Shown here: one piece after another, positions 21,901 to 31,519 of the stretch
Position numbering within the stretch: the first letter of the stretch is position 1
How the letters are laid out: every line of letters begins with the position of its first letter
Source of the DNA: Sphagnum compactum
Lineage: Eukaryota > Bryophyta > Sphagnopsida > Sphagnales
Direction: 5' to 3'
Assembly: GCA_965153455.1 (NCBI GenBank)
Contig: OZ234499.1
Coordinates: 16,364,271 to 16,428,270, forward strand
Length of the DNA: 64,000 nucleotides
The notes under the pieces: generated by a model
What the model was told of the DNA's origin: nothing
Databases searched by the model: none
The model's input: only the letters and a program-made list of their open reading frames with translations
Made by a program: the position numbers and the translations under genes

Positions 21901-24034
21901 AGTTCTTCTTAAGAGAACTAGAGGGTTGGTTCTTAAAGAAAAATTCCTGTTTGGAATTTTCGCTTTTGGCATTTTCAGAATGATTTTGCTTCGGGTCATG
22001 TAAGTGGGGAGCTTCCTGTGAGCCCACTTGTTCTTAGTCCTTCCCTGTTCTTTTCCCTTTCTGTCTTTCTTTGTTTCTTTGTCTAGTCTTTGTTGTGGGG
22101 TCTGTTGCTAGCCAGTAGTATGGCTGAGTCTTCCCGTTGCTTCCGGAATTGCAGCAGAAACTCAGTTCACAGGATGGTGCTTGTCACCGGCCTTTACCCA
22201 CTGTAGGGAGCTGATGAAGTCAGTGGGGAAGTTGTGATAGTCAAGTCACTATCATACATACTACTGTTGATGGTCCCTGAACAGGTGTGAGACTGGCACT
22301 TTTGTTCATACTGCTAGTGTGTGTGTGTTTTTTTTAATTTTTTTTTTTTTTGTTTTGTTTTTTGTCTCCCCTTGTTTGTTCTTTCTGTGGCTTCCTGAGG
22401 AAGTGTTAGCCTTGCTGTTTCTTCTTCATCGTGAGAACGGAGATTTCTCTATTCTAATGAAAGATATCTTATTTGGGAGGGACTGTGTAGGCAAGCTCAA
22501 GTGCAGAGTTGAGGGTTCCTAATTCTAAATCCAGTCTGAATTCTGAAAAATCTGCCATTGAACTTCACGCGCTAGTGTAATTGTCCATGGCTATTTTGAT
22601 TTCAATTTCATTTTTTGTTATGCTGTAGGCATGTCATCACGACATAAAACCTGACAACTTGTCTTCACTGTTTGATGGAACTTTGTAATAATTTGCAGAC
22701 ATCTTCAAGTTGGATCCTGACCTTGAGGAGAATGAGAAGAAGTATGGTGCAATCAAGAAAGAGATACTGGGCGTTGAATCTGACGGTGGAGAGGGTGATG
22801 ATACTGAGGAAGCACGAGGGGAGGAGGATGAATCAGAGGAGGATTCTGATGATGAAGACGAGGAGGAGAGGGAGGCACGTGTGCAGATACAGGATGAAAC
22901 AGAGACAAATTTAGTTAATTTGAGGCGTACAATTTACCTGACGATAATGTCCAGTGTTGACTTTGAAGAAGCAGGTCACAAGCTTCTCAAAATCAAGCTG
23001 GAGCCTGGGCAAGAGGTCTTTTCTCCCTTAGATCTTTTGCTTAATTTGTCTGGGATTGTCTATGGAGGGTGTGCTCTCCTTCTCTTCGACCAAATATGGA
23101 CCTTGTGCTGTTTGAGAAGGTACTGACACTTACTTGAAACTTGTGGAATGCAGGTGGAGTTATGTGTGATGCTACTCGAATGTTGTAGCCAGGAGAGGAC
23201 GTATCTGCGGTACTACGGTCTCTTGGGTCAAAGGTTTTGTATGGTAAACAGGATCTACCAGCAAAACTTTGATGACTGCTTTGTGAAGCAGTACTCAATG
23301 ATCCATCATTTGGAGACCAACAAGCTTCAAAATGTAGCAAAGTTTTTTGCTCATTTGCTAGGTACAGATGCACTTCCATGGCAATCACTGGCTTACATTC
23401 GTCTCACTGAGGAGGATACAACATCTTCATCCCGTATTTTCATCAAGATCTTGTTCCAGGTATGAGGTTATGCTCTTTCATTTGGGGAGCTGTATACTGG
23501 CCCATTTCTAGTCAAGACCCTGTGGGGAAGTGTCTGCATGCTGCAGCTATGCCGTTTGATGTGGAACTCTTGACTAGACTAATGTCATGTCCTTGCTTTG
23601 GTCATATGCATTGTACCCACCCATCACCTAACAATTTCATTCTATTCTCTGATGACGGGTTTAAAATTGTTTTTTTCTCTTTGAATGATACACGAAATAC
23701 ATGTCTCATGATACTAATTGATGTTCTCCTGGAATGGGTGATTGCCGGGTTATTGCCAAGCTGATTGACAATAGGGTTCATCTTGGTAGTTGGTCAGTAA
23801 ACCCTAGTTTGGGAACTTTGGGGAATGAAGAAAATGCTTATGCGTTTGTGCATGGTTTTTGTCCACAGGAACTCTCAGAGCATTTGGGACTGCGAAAGCT
23901 CAATGAGCGCTTGAGTGACCCAGAGATGCAGGACTATTTTGATGGGGTGTTTCCAAAAGACAACCCAAAGAATACACGCTTTGCCATCAACTTCTTCACG
24001 TCCATTGGACTGGGTGGTCTTACAGATTGTTTAC
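15989..24034 (+). CDS. CWC22: pre-mRNA-splicing factor CWC22 (MIF4G + MA3 domains), frame broken once
   Basis: CWC22 is a spliceosomal protein that holds eIF4A3 and loads it for exon-junction-complex assembly. Exons read from GT..AG borders: 15989-16835, 16989-17111, 17464-17530, 17657-17760, 17947-18049, 22699-23015, 23154-23459 and 23869-24034. The Arg/Asp-rich N-terminus leads to [12 protein letters not shown]. The MIF4G domain follows ([52 protein letters not shown]), then an acidic linker, [13 protein letters not shown] and the MA3 domain ([43 protein letters not shown]). All junction phases agree with the family. One lesion is visible: (AATC)6 at 16572-16595 makes the first exon 847 nt, and one unit fewer gives 843 nt and an open frame. 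The fifth intron carries a retroelement. The expected last exon is not downstream on this strand but on the minus strand at 24409-24620. It could be a broken paralogue, a polymorphic allele or an assembly artefact. Confidence 0.93.
16572..16595 (+). repeat. (AATC)6 microsatellite in CWC22 coding sequence
   Basis: Six perfect AATC units interrupt the conserved passage between ALRKSIN and KVNAANIKN. The upstream frame runs into TAA at 16598. The downstream frame is shifted by one base. Four-base units make the frame depend on copy number, and five units would be in frame. Confidence 0.95.
18300..18660 (+). repeat. ~200-bp diverged direct repeat at the 5' end of the retroelement
   Basis: GGTAAGGTTCTCTTACAGGTT..GTAGTAAGGCCTTAACTCC with TTGGAGGGTCATT at about 18317-18370 recurs as TATAAGGTCCTCTTGTAGG..AAGTAAGCCTTTAGCTCC with TCGGAGAGTCATT at about 18509-18566. 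T/C-rich stretches follow both. This fits the duplicated leader or pseudo-LTR structure known for Penelope-like elements. Confidence 0.65.
18977..19922 (+). pseudogene. GIY-YIG endonuclease domain of the Penelope-like element
   Basis: An open frame from 18977 reads ...[18 protein letters not shown], then [20 protein letters not shown]. This gives the paired GIY-like (VIY) and YIG-like (YVG) motifs and the following conserved Arg and His of the GIY-YIG nuclease fold. After GFHSFRVFF the frame is lost in a run of nine T (19338-19346). It resumes in another frame ([33 protein letters not shown]), which is the expected C-terminal part. A basic spacer follows to a stop at 19922. Retroelements use this nuclease to nick the target for insertion. 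A second frame change near 19905 separates it from the RT frame. Confidence 0.85.
19925..22003 (+). pseudogene. Penelope-like reverse transcriptase with CxC segment
   Basis: The frame is open from 19868 to the stop at 22003. In order it has [17 protein letters not shown], the Cys-rich GCACSC followed by [11 protein letters not shown] (the CxC region of N-terminal-endonuclease Penelope elements), and [18 protein letters not shown]. Then come motif [13 protein letters not shown] (~21067), a spacer of about 90 residues that may correspond to the insertion-in-fingers domain, motif [17 protein letters not shown] (~21367), motif C RRFVYDLF (21500-21520) and thumb-like sequence to LLKRTRG. Motif C should carry two adjacent Asp (RYVDD-type). 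The first is Tyr here (TAT, 21512-21514), so polymerase activity is probably lost. These enzymes are relatives of telomerase RT. Confidence 0.9.
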
Positions 24035-24408
24035 GTGTGAAGACTTTCAGGATTCCCCAATGGGACAAGGATGTGCAGACAAACTGCACTGGAAAGCATG
24101 AGATCAATACAGTAGGATTGCAAATTACCCCGAAGATACTGATGCAGGTCTAGAAGCAGGCAGAGAGGTGACTATAGAGACTGTTAAGCAGACATATAAG
24201 TTGCAGGCAACAGGTCACAGCAGCATAGGCAAGATATCAGATGTGTTGCAGGAAGAGAATGCAAATACTCATTACTGTACAATACACAAGTGAAATACAT
24301 TCCAAAACACCATCATGCTACTGTCAATGAACTGGAACCAAACCCATGCTCACCTAGTCTATGAATGAGCCTTGATTATTGGAGAAATTTGGGGCAGTCT
24401 ATCGGTGG
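24035..24408. other. junction region between CWC22 penultimate exon and inverted last exon
   Basis: The segment starts as an intron (GTGTGAAG after TTAC at 24034) and ends next to the reverse-oriented 3' end of the last exon. At least one inversion breakpoint should lie here. I see no obvious repeat at either side that would identify it. Confidence 0.5.
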
Positions 24409-24620
24409 TCATTTCCTCTTCCTTCTCTTCCTTTCCTTTTCATCCTGACTGTCATCACTATCCCTTTCTGAACTTTCACTATCACTGCTGTCAGGCTCAC
24501 TCTTGCTGGAGCTCCCGCCTCCTGAAGTTTCAGAATCACCTCCAAGACCTTCAACATCACTCTCACTTTCCACCGGTTTATGTTGATTCATAATAAGCCG
24601 TGGCATGTTTTCAATTGTCT
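24409..24620 (-). CDS. CWC22: CWC22 terminal exon, on the opposite strand to the rest of the gene
   Basis: The minus strand reads TIENMPRLIMNQHKPVESESD, then a Ser/Asp/Glu-rich tail and ERKRRKRK followed by the stop (24409-24411). This is the classic CWC22 C-terminus (NMPRLIM..KP..SES.. RKRRKR). A pyrimidine-containing tract and an AG|AGACAATTG acceptor precede it at 24620. The phase would join the + strand exon ending TTAC at 24034 to give LQTIENMP. Orientation is the problem: transcripts of the + strand gene cannot include it. Either a local inversion flipped the last exon or the assembly is wrong here. Confidence 0.85.
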
Positions 24621-24639
24621 CTCTTTGAAGAGGTTTAGA

Positions 24640-25470
24640 GGTAATTGACTCTTTGAAAATGGTGAAGGCTGTTGTTGTTGGCTGAAATCCAGTTCTCAGT
24701 TTTGACAGTTCTTGGATGAATAGCTGAGCAATTGAAAGGCTGTTGTTATGTGAAACCAGTTCTGGATTTTGAAAGCCTTCCAATGAATTGCTGAACTTTG
24801 ATGTGCCTCACGACAATTATGAGCAGCAATCATGAATATGTCCAAACAAAATATTTTTATGATGAGGAGAACAAGAAACTTGCGAGGAAAAAAACTTCAT
24901 GCTAGGGAGGCCAGACATAAAGATGACACACTCAACTAAACACTGAAGATTTTCAAAGAAGGATTGCCCTGGCAATGAATGGCACAAGTGAACAAGGGAC
25001 ACCGAAAACCCTAAATGAGGAGGCAAATCGATTCTAAACGATACCACAATCATAAGAAACTATTGACTCAAATGGGAAATACTTTCATAGGAAATGACAA
25101 ATGACAAGATGCACTTCGCAATAAAGCATAACAACTACATGGAAGCATGAGCGCATGAGTTTTTATTAGATTAAACTAACATTAGTTTACTAAGATATAC
25201 TAAAATTCAGTTGTATGAGGGGAAGGACAATGAAAAGCATGAATCCAATTGTTGAACAAACTTTGACAATTTTAGTTTCGAAAACTTCAATAGGTGTTTT
25301 TCTGAATGGTAATGAAAAAACCCTTCAAAAAGAACCCAAATCCAAAGGCCATTCATATGCTATGACCTACAATCTAAAATATGGTAACATGGGCCCATTT
25401 TTCCTATAAAAAAACCTTTATACAATTTGCGAAACCCCCTTGCCCCCCCCGCACCTTCTTTTTTTTTGTC
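24640..25470. other. non-coding, partly the flipped last intron of CWC22
   Basis: No convincing exon is seen. The part next to 24620 would be intron sequence of the inverted CWC22 end. The distal breakpoint of the inversion should be somewhere beyond 24620. Confidence 0.4.
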
Positions 25471-25475
25471 ACCAA

Positions 25476-25646
25476 GATGTGAAATTTTGTCAAAAATAAA
25501 ATAAAAGTTGTTGCTCCTAGGGCTTTACCCTAGATGTGAAATTTTGTCAAAAGTAAAATAAAATTTGTTGCTCTTAGGGCTTTACCCTAGATGTGAAATT
25601 TTGTCAAAAATAAAATAAAATTTGCTGCTCCTAGGGCTTTACCCCC
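25476..25646. repeat. 57-bp tandem repeat, three copies
   Basis: GATGTGAAATTTTGTCAAAA begins copies at 25476, 25533 and 25590. Each ends with CTAGGGCTTTACCCTA, the same core as the dispersed GTAAAGCCC palindrome. The copies differ at only a few positions. Confidence 0.95.
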
Positions 25647-25887
25647 TTGACAAAATGAGCTAGGCCTCTACGTCAGGCCTTCCCGCTTGCACAAAGGGAA
25701 TTCCAAAATTGTAATTTCACTTTGTACAAGTAGGAGGGCCCATCACATGGGTCCACCTCAAGGGAGGGCATTTCGCAAATGAATGCTTCACCTCCAAAGG
25801 TTATTAGGACCATGTAATTAAAGACAATCATATGAAAACAAAAGATTGAACTTAAGTTTCTTTTTGGATTTTTTTTTACATCTAGAG

Positions 25888-26200
25888 GTTATTTCTGGTT
25901 CTTCTGAATGAGAAGGTAGTGTTTACCAAAGAAGTAAATTCATAAAAATGATCTTATACATTCTGCTTCTGCAATCAATGCATTAGTTGAGATGGAATTT
26001 TTGGTGCACAAGATCATTTGGTGAACCAGTTCCTGGTTCTTCTAAATGAGGATGGGGTCGTCTTCCAACCAAAGAAGAAGATTCACAACATGATCTTGTA
26101 CACTCTGCTTTTGGCATTGATGCAATGGTTGAGAGTGCATTCCTAATGCGCCAGATCATTTGTTGAACCAATTTCTGGAATTCTTCTTGAGGACGTATTT
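25888..26200. repeat. ~140-bp tandem repeat, two copies and a partial third
   Basis: CTGGTTCTTCTGAATGAG (25895), CTGGTTCTTCTAAATGAG (26033) and CTGGAATTCTTC (26175) mark unit starts. Shared inner words are CCAAAGAAG, ATGATCTTGTACACTCTGCTT and CAGATCATTTG. Minus-strand frames across it repeat LVQQMIWRI-like words, but no family is recognised. Confidence 0.75.
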
Positions 26201-26820
26201 CTTGCAACCTGAGATTCAAAGGAATGTATGTATCTCATGCATGTCATGCAGATTGTATACAATATAGCTCTTGTTCTTAAGGACTAAATTTCCTTCATCC
26301 TCCTTCCTGTGTTTGATGCTCAATCAGTTTGGGCTCTGCCTTTTCTAGTGTTGTAACTTGTAACTCCTAAATCGCACCTAAATCCCAAATTCTGATCATT
26401 GGCATTTTAACGTTTTCCTGAGTAAGGTGATAAAACATGAATGTCCTGGGTACACCACATATCTTTGTCCCAAAACCTGTGATACCTTTTATTCAAGATG
26501 TTTTGCTAGAGTTGGTTGATGATACTTTGATCCAGAGACAAAGGAGCTAATCTCTGAGTTCAAACAAATGTGTTCTTTTGCTCTCTTAAGATGATTACAT
26601 TAAGAATTAGAAGTTCAACTTGAAGTCCATCTGTTGAAGTGGACACGGACATGTTATTGGTGAGCGAGAGGACTAATAAGAATTTTGTTTATGGTATCCG
26701 AATCACTATTTGTTACCTAACACAACATCACTACCCATAGTGTCTTATATGGTCTGAGTGCTGAATAATAATTTTTCAAAATTTGAGTTTGGGAGTAAAA
26801 ATAATAAGTTTTGAAAATTT
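26200..26820. other. intergenic, nothing recognised
   Basis: No coding exon, RNA gene or clear repeat was seen on either strand. Confidence 0.45.
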
Positions 26821-27070
26821 TGGCTTCCTAGTAGAGTTATCCGTAAAGTCACATGATCACAGGACGAGAACGGCCAGTTTCGACATAATAGGCCATCAAA
26901 CACGTAACTGGGCATGAGGATTTTACAGAACTAAATAACTAGGACCCAAACTAAATTTTTCACCAATTTTGGTGGTAAACCAAGTTTCACCCTGTCTGTC
27001 CTTTTTCCTGAGCGCCTCCAATGCTGCTACATATATTTTTCATGCTCCTACCTGTATAACTACTATAATT
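26820..27070 (-). repeat. dispersed repeat, copy 2 (inverted relative to 7440-7690)
   Basis: The segment carries AGTTATCCGTAAAGT, TTTTGGTGGTAAACCAAGTT, CTGAGCGCCTCCAATGCTGC and TACATATATTTT. All are reverse complements of landmarks at 7440-7690. Non-coding. Confidence 0.65.
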
Positions 27071-28400
27071 AGGCTTGAACCTTGTGCATTAAATGCTGAG
27101 TTTCAACATTTATAATAAAATTTCCTTACTTTGCAGATACCACTGAAAGAGGGGATAGGGGGGTGAAAAAGCAGGTGAAGACATGATGACTTTACAGATT
27201 ACTCTATTATGTTGAAATAAAAATATTTGACAACAATGACACATCATCGCACTAAAATGTCTCGATGAAAAGATCTCATTATAAAATTAAAAAAGTATTG
27301 CACAATTTCATTTCCTCATCACAATTCTTGATTGGAAGGAACAAGGACTCCACTTTATTTGACAACTTAGGTGATTCATAGTAAGCATTAAAGTTGTTGC
27401 TAAGCATAGATAAACAAATGATTGATGAATCACCTGTCTGACAAAAACAAAGAAATAATAGACCTTAAACATAACCTGAACAAGTGTTTTGAGTTCCCAA
27501 AATTCTGACAGCGATGGGCACTTAACTTTCAGCATTTTGGACTTGTATAATTACCACCAAACCTAAAAGCATGCATACTATGGGATTTCAGTGTAAAACT
27601 AAATTGTTTTCAAAATTAGATCGAGACAAGTTGGGGCTCACAAACTCCTCCATAAATTGTACACATTTTGTTTTCCAATTTGAACACATCTTGACTGTTT
27701 CATCGGACAATTTTTGTAGAAAGAAAGAAATTAGGGTTTCATGTTTCAGGTCATATAAGTGCAATGTAGGCAAAATGTAAGTTTTGATTTTGAATCTAGT
27801 TAATCACAGCTGTTGAATCTTGCAGACCATCTCTCATTGTTGGTTGCAGGCTTTTTAAATCATGAAATGTAAATTCAAGCTCACTATGGTAATTTCATCA
27901 AAAGTAAATTTAACCTAGAATTGCACAGAAAATTTCACAGGCTTAGAGGTGTGTTTACTCACATTTGCAGGAATTAGGTTGGATGGGACCAGTGCTTTTT
28001 TTTTCCTGGTGCAATTTTGTCATTTTTTGACAAAGAACTTGGGAAAATTTTGGAAAATTTTGTTGTCTCTGTCCATAGCGAAGAGACTACTATGGGCAGA
28101 GACTATGCATTGGTGCAGGATTTGGGGATAAAGTTTTGGTGTAAGTGAATGGCCTTGAAGTGGGGTGTTCCCAAACTAAGTGCCCAGCCAAAGGCAAAAG
28201 AGTATGTTGAGAACATCTTGCTCCAAGGGGCATTACTTGACATAAAGCACCAGCAGAATTTTTTAATTAAAAAGCCCATGATACCACTAGATAAGGTGCC
28301 CTCCATATACACTAGAAACGTTTTGGAGGTTCTTTTCATTGAATTTTTTGTACCCTTACCATCAAATCGATTGGTGGAAAACTGGGGATAACTATAGACT
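27070..28400. other. intergenic, nothing recognised
   Basis: Several short open frames exist on both strands, without splice signals or family motifs. I see no gene here. Confidence 0.45.
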
Positions 28401-28587
28401 GCTAGTGTAAGGTAAAGCCCCAAGGGGGGGAGCATCCGTAAAATTATGGCTAGCATGATGTCCCAACTAAGTGCGACCCCGCATTTTGGGAATGTCCCCC
28501 ACCTTTGAGCTTTACCCATTGTATAGTGCAAGACAAATATTATCCTGAACTCAAACATCATATTATTATCTATAGTAAAGGAACAAT

Positions 28588-28795
28588 GAAGCCTCCCCTG
28601 AAGCCGTCCGAATGAAGCTTCCCCTAAATCCGTCCGGACCGGATGGACATTTCCTCCGTCCGTTCGACCCGTCCATCCATCCGTCCCGTCACCGGGACTC
28701 CGGACGGACAGTAGCCACCGACAGTAGCTAAGTATACCGAGGACGGACATTTCCTCCGTCCGTCCGACCCGTCCATCCATCCGTCCCGTCATACA
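28588..28795 (+). repeat. CCGTCC-rich subterminal repeats of Helitron 1
   Basis: The region has repeated CCGTCCGACCCGTCCATCCA-type words (two near-identical runs around 28655 and 28757) and ACTCCGGACGGACAGTAG at 28695. The last word recurs at 30060-30078, still inside Helitron 1. Related words are at 33290-33410 and 34430-34540 in Helitron 2. Confidence 0.8.
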
Positions 28796-28796
28796 G

Positions 28797-29917
28797 GGAA
28801 GATGTTGAGGAAACAAAACAAAGGCAGAGAGGCGTTGTGGAAGCAACTGCTTCTGAGCTTGAGGAGGTAACATCAAAGCTGTTGGCAACAAAGGAAACTA
28901 AAGAGAGGGCAGCAGGGGCCATGACAACTGCAGAGCTTGAAACATTGAAGGCAGAGTTTTCTGTTGTCAAGGAAGCTCAAGAGAAAGCCGGTGAAGCTGT
29001 GGTTGCAGTGAAGAAAGAATTGGAGGAACTCGAAGCGGAGATAGCTGTCACAAAGGAATCTGAGATGAAATTGAAAGGTGCTGTTGGGGACTACAGATTG
29101 AAATTGCGAGGATCGAGGATAGACCTTGAGGATGCAACAAAAATTGTAGAAAAGGTACTTAGTTCAATCAATTGAGTTCTGTAATATTTGTCATTGTCTC
29201 TTTGAGGCTGATGTTAATTGTTATGTTGCTGATTTTGTAACAAAACCCAAAGAGGACAAGAGATTAAAAACTAATTTTCAAGTGTTGGAAGGCAAGGTCA
29301 TATGCAATGTAGTTGGAGGAGTCAAATGCAAAAGTGAAGAAGGCAATAGAGCAGGAGCAAAGGATGTCTGCATCTCTGGCATCCCTGAAGGCAGAGCTGA
29401 AAAACACCATGACAGAGCTTGCAGCTGTGAAGGAGGAGTATGAAGTGACTGTTGCTGATGTTACTGCAGAGATGGAGTTGGAGCTCTCCAAAGCTAAGTC
29501 TCTCTTAGAAGCTGGCATACAGGCAGAGAGCAAAGCAAAGGAGTCCATATCTGGCTTAAATGATGCCTTGCATCAGGTCAGTTGAGAGGCTTTTTCCTTC
29601 TCTAAGGTCTGATGCCAGTGATGGGTAAGAGGCTGTTCACTTTTACATATTCAAACAGGTACAACAGTACCCAGGTCTTCAGGTATAAATAGCCGATCTG
29701 AGAATAGAAGATGGGGTGGGGGGGTGTGTGATGACAGGTGACAATTGAAGCAAATGAGGAGAAGGCAGTGGCATTGAAGGGAAGAAAAGAAGCAGCCGCA
29801 GCGAAACATGAATTGGAGGAAGTCCAGGCACACACAGCTATGTCACAAAGTCAACTGAAAGCAGCTCTCATGGAAGTGGAGGCAGTTAAAGCATCTGAAG
29901 TTCAGGTAATCTCACAG
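28797..29917 (+). pseudogene. captured coiled-coil gene fragment (three exons, WEB-family-like)
   Basis: Exons are 28797-29154, 29313-29576 and 29738-29905 (or -29917). They have good AG and GT borders and are joined in phase 0. The translation is almost entirely Glu/Lys/Ala heptads, e.g. AELETLKAEFSVVKEAQEK, ELEELEAEIAVTKESE, LKAELKNTMTELAAVKEE and KHELEEVQAHTAMSQSQLKA. It is a long coiled coil without enzyme motifs. Composition and the ATKES/VTKES words resemble plant WEB/PMI proteins, which act in chloroplast photorelocation, but this could be any coiled-coil gene. No start exon or 3' end was found. CCGTCC repeats of Helitron 1 lie directly before the first exon and after the last. A captured internal gene fragment is the simplest reading. 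Confidence 0.5.
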
Positions 29918-30054
29918 GTAAACTTCTGTTCTGCACACTATTGTTATCCTTTTTTTTCAGCAACAGGGAGTCAAAAGCTGACACTGATTATGAGCTTTGT
30001 TTGGGACACATTTTCAGGCCAAATTCCCAACAGAAATTTCACGATTTTGCCTTG

Positions 30055-30540
30055 CCCTGACTCCGGACGGACAGTAGCTACTATTAGCGAGGACATCAAG
30101 TCGAAGGGTGGGACACGTGTCGGCGTGCACGCGGGTGCGGGATGGCCTCTCAACCGCCCTTGCGAGCTCCCGCGCATCACATCTCATTAGCAGTTGATCT
30201 TAGGCTTTCTAATCTCCAACGAAGTGATTATGCGATGCGATGTGATGCGATTGATCTACCATGTCGTAGTGCGGATGAAAATCAAGGAACCCAATGATCT
30301 GCCTGCCTGTTGTGTGCCGGCCAAGAATTTTTAAAAAAAAATTTTAGGCCGCCTCCTCCCATCCCTCCTTGACGAACGGATTCCACGCTCTCGCATCCAC
30401 ACGGCCGTTCTCCGTCATTTTCTGTTTTTTGGAATTCGGTCTGCGTTCGATCCGTCCGCGTTGCCTTCTGAAGTGAAGCAAAGGGGTTGGGGGTCCCGCC
30501 GCCCTGCTGCTGTTGATGTTATTATTCAATTGATATAATC
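30055..30540 (+). other. GC-rich spacer in Helitron 1
   Basis: The spacer starts with a second copy of the ACTCCGGACGGACAGTAG repeat and continues into GC-rich DNA. A short repeated GCGATGCGATGTGATGCGAT lies near 30230. An A/T hairpin (GGCC..TTTTT AAAA..GGCC) lies at about 30321-30350. Composition is unlike the AT-rich surroundings, which suggests another captured piece. No protein is recognised. Confidence 0.5.
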
Positions 30541-30998
30541 ATCAAGGACCTGGGGTGATATTTGATGGTTGTGTGCTATGTCCCAATTGTATTTAGACGC
30601 ATGCACAAGTCAGAGATTGGCACATCATCCTGACCCAAAGCTGTGTGCATGCTTGAAACTGATTAGCAGGTGTGTGGTTTTGATGATGCAAACATGGCAT
30701 AAGATGTTCACCATTAATGCAGGTCCAGGCTTTAGAATGTTGTGGAGCACCATCAAAGGTTTCTTGGATCCAGTTTCAATTTCAAAGATCAGTGTATGTA
30801 TGAGTACAGCAGTTGCAAAATTTTCTGGCCAGTAAAATCTTCTACTTTCCTTAATGCAATTTTTTTTTAAAAATTATTAGTACCTCTGCAGTGTAGTATG
30901 TGGATAGTTAGGCACTGTCTGGTGCAAAGCATCTCAAGGCTGGAATCTAACTGTTTTGAGCAGGTTTCATCTCATAAGTCTACATTGCTGCCTTTGAA

Positions 30999-31512
30999 GA
31001 ACCATATGAAGAGGTCCTAGAGTCTGGCATTTTATTTAACCTCCATAAGATCTAAGAAGTGGACAATCATTTCAATGCTGATCTCTGAAAGAACACCCAT
31101 AAGCAGCATGGTGAGGAGGCCGATCGGCACACCCAAAACGCGCATGGTGGCCGGAAGTGCCATAATCCCTGCCCCAATGATAGTGGTTGCCAGATTGAAC
31201 ACTGAACTTCCAACACTGGCGCCTGTAGTATCCGGAAGATGTTCAAGCCTCTCCTGTTTAACCAGTCTCTCTTCATCATCTGTGCCTGTTAAATGAGGGC
31301 TTCGAGGGAGCAGAGGAAGCTCATCAACTGGCACTTTGTGCATATTTTCAAAAATTTCAATCAAAGAGACACCTGCTGCCATGAGATTTCTTTGTCAGAT
31401 TACTGCATCTGTCAAAAAGCAGGCTATGCAATTATCCTCATCCAGAACCAACAGATTCACTTACAAAGAAATGGAACCATATGAAGAGGTCCTAGAGTCT
31501 GGCATTTTATTT
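30999..31512. repeat. 39-bp perfect direct repeats flanking the AVT6-like exon
   Basis: A 39-bp sequence starting GAACCATATGAAGAGGTCC occurs at 30999-31037 and 31474-31512, with no differences that I can see. The left copy overlaps the 3' edge of the AVT6-like exon reading frame. The right copy is about 90 bp upstream of its ATG. Confidence 0.93.
31032..31382 (-). pseudogene. AVT6/SLC38-type amino-acid transporter, first-exon fragment
   Basis: The minus strand starts MAAGVSLIEIFENMHKV. It continues through GASVGSSVFNLATTIIGAGIMALPATM, the hallmark first transmembrane segment of plant AVT6 (SLC38/AAAP) transporters. Then comes VLGVPIGLLTMLLMGVLSEISIEMIV, the second membrane segment. The frame stops at 31032, where family members continue. 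A possible donor (GAG|GTTAAA) lies at that point, but no further exons are seen at lower coordinates. Intact proteins export neutral or acidic amino acids from vacuoles. Only about 115 of more than 400 residues are present, inside Helitron 1, so this is probably a captured first exon. Confidence 0.78.
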
Positions 31513-31519
31513 GGGCATT

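Larger units (their letters stand above)
18250..22340 (+). mobile_element. Penelope-like retroelement, N-terminal GIY-YIG type (Naiad/Chlamys-like)
   Basis: The order is endonuclease first, then a Cys-rich CxC segment, then reverse transcriptase. Canonical Penelope elements have the endonuclease at the C-terminus. N-terminal-endonuclease elements are described as Naiad (animals) and Chlamys (green algae, spike mosses, slime moulds). Boundaries are uncertain. A diverged ~200-bp tandem repeat at 18300-18660 may be the 5' pseudo-LTR or leader, and the T-rich/GT tract at 22318-22365 lies past the 3' end of the coding part. Two frameshifts and an altered RT catalytic motif show that it is no longer autonomous. 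Confidence 0.88.
18050..22698 (+). other. large CWC22 intron carrying a retroelement
   Basis: The donor is CTTG|GTACTT and the acceptor is TTTGCAG|ACATC. Joining them gives [18 protein letters not shown], as expected for CWC22. The other introns of this gene are 126-409 bp, so most of the 4649 bp is inserted sequence. The element coding is in the same direction as the gene. Confidence 0.9.

Noticed and set aside
22205-22245. Hammerhead-ribozyme-like CTGATGA after the retroelement RT
   Set aside because: The core CTGATGA is followed by GAAG, not GAAA, and I could not find matching stems. N-terminal-endonuclease Penelope elements are not known to carry hammerheads.
28103-28891. 262-residue minus-strand frame across the start of Helitron 1
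   Set aside because: It crosses the Helitron 5' end and is opposite the CCGTCC repeats and the coiled-coil exon. No recognisable domain.
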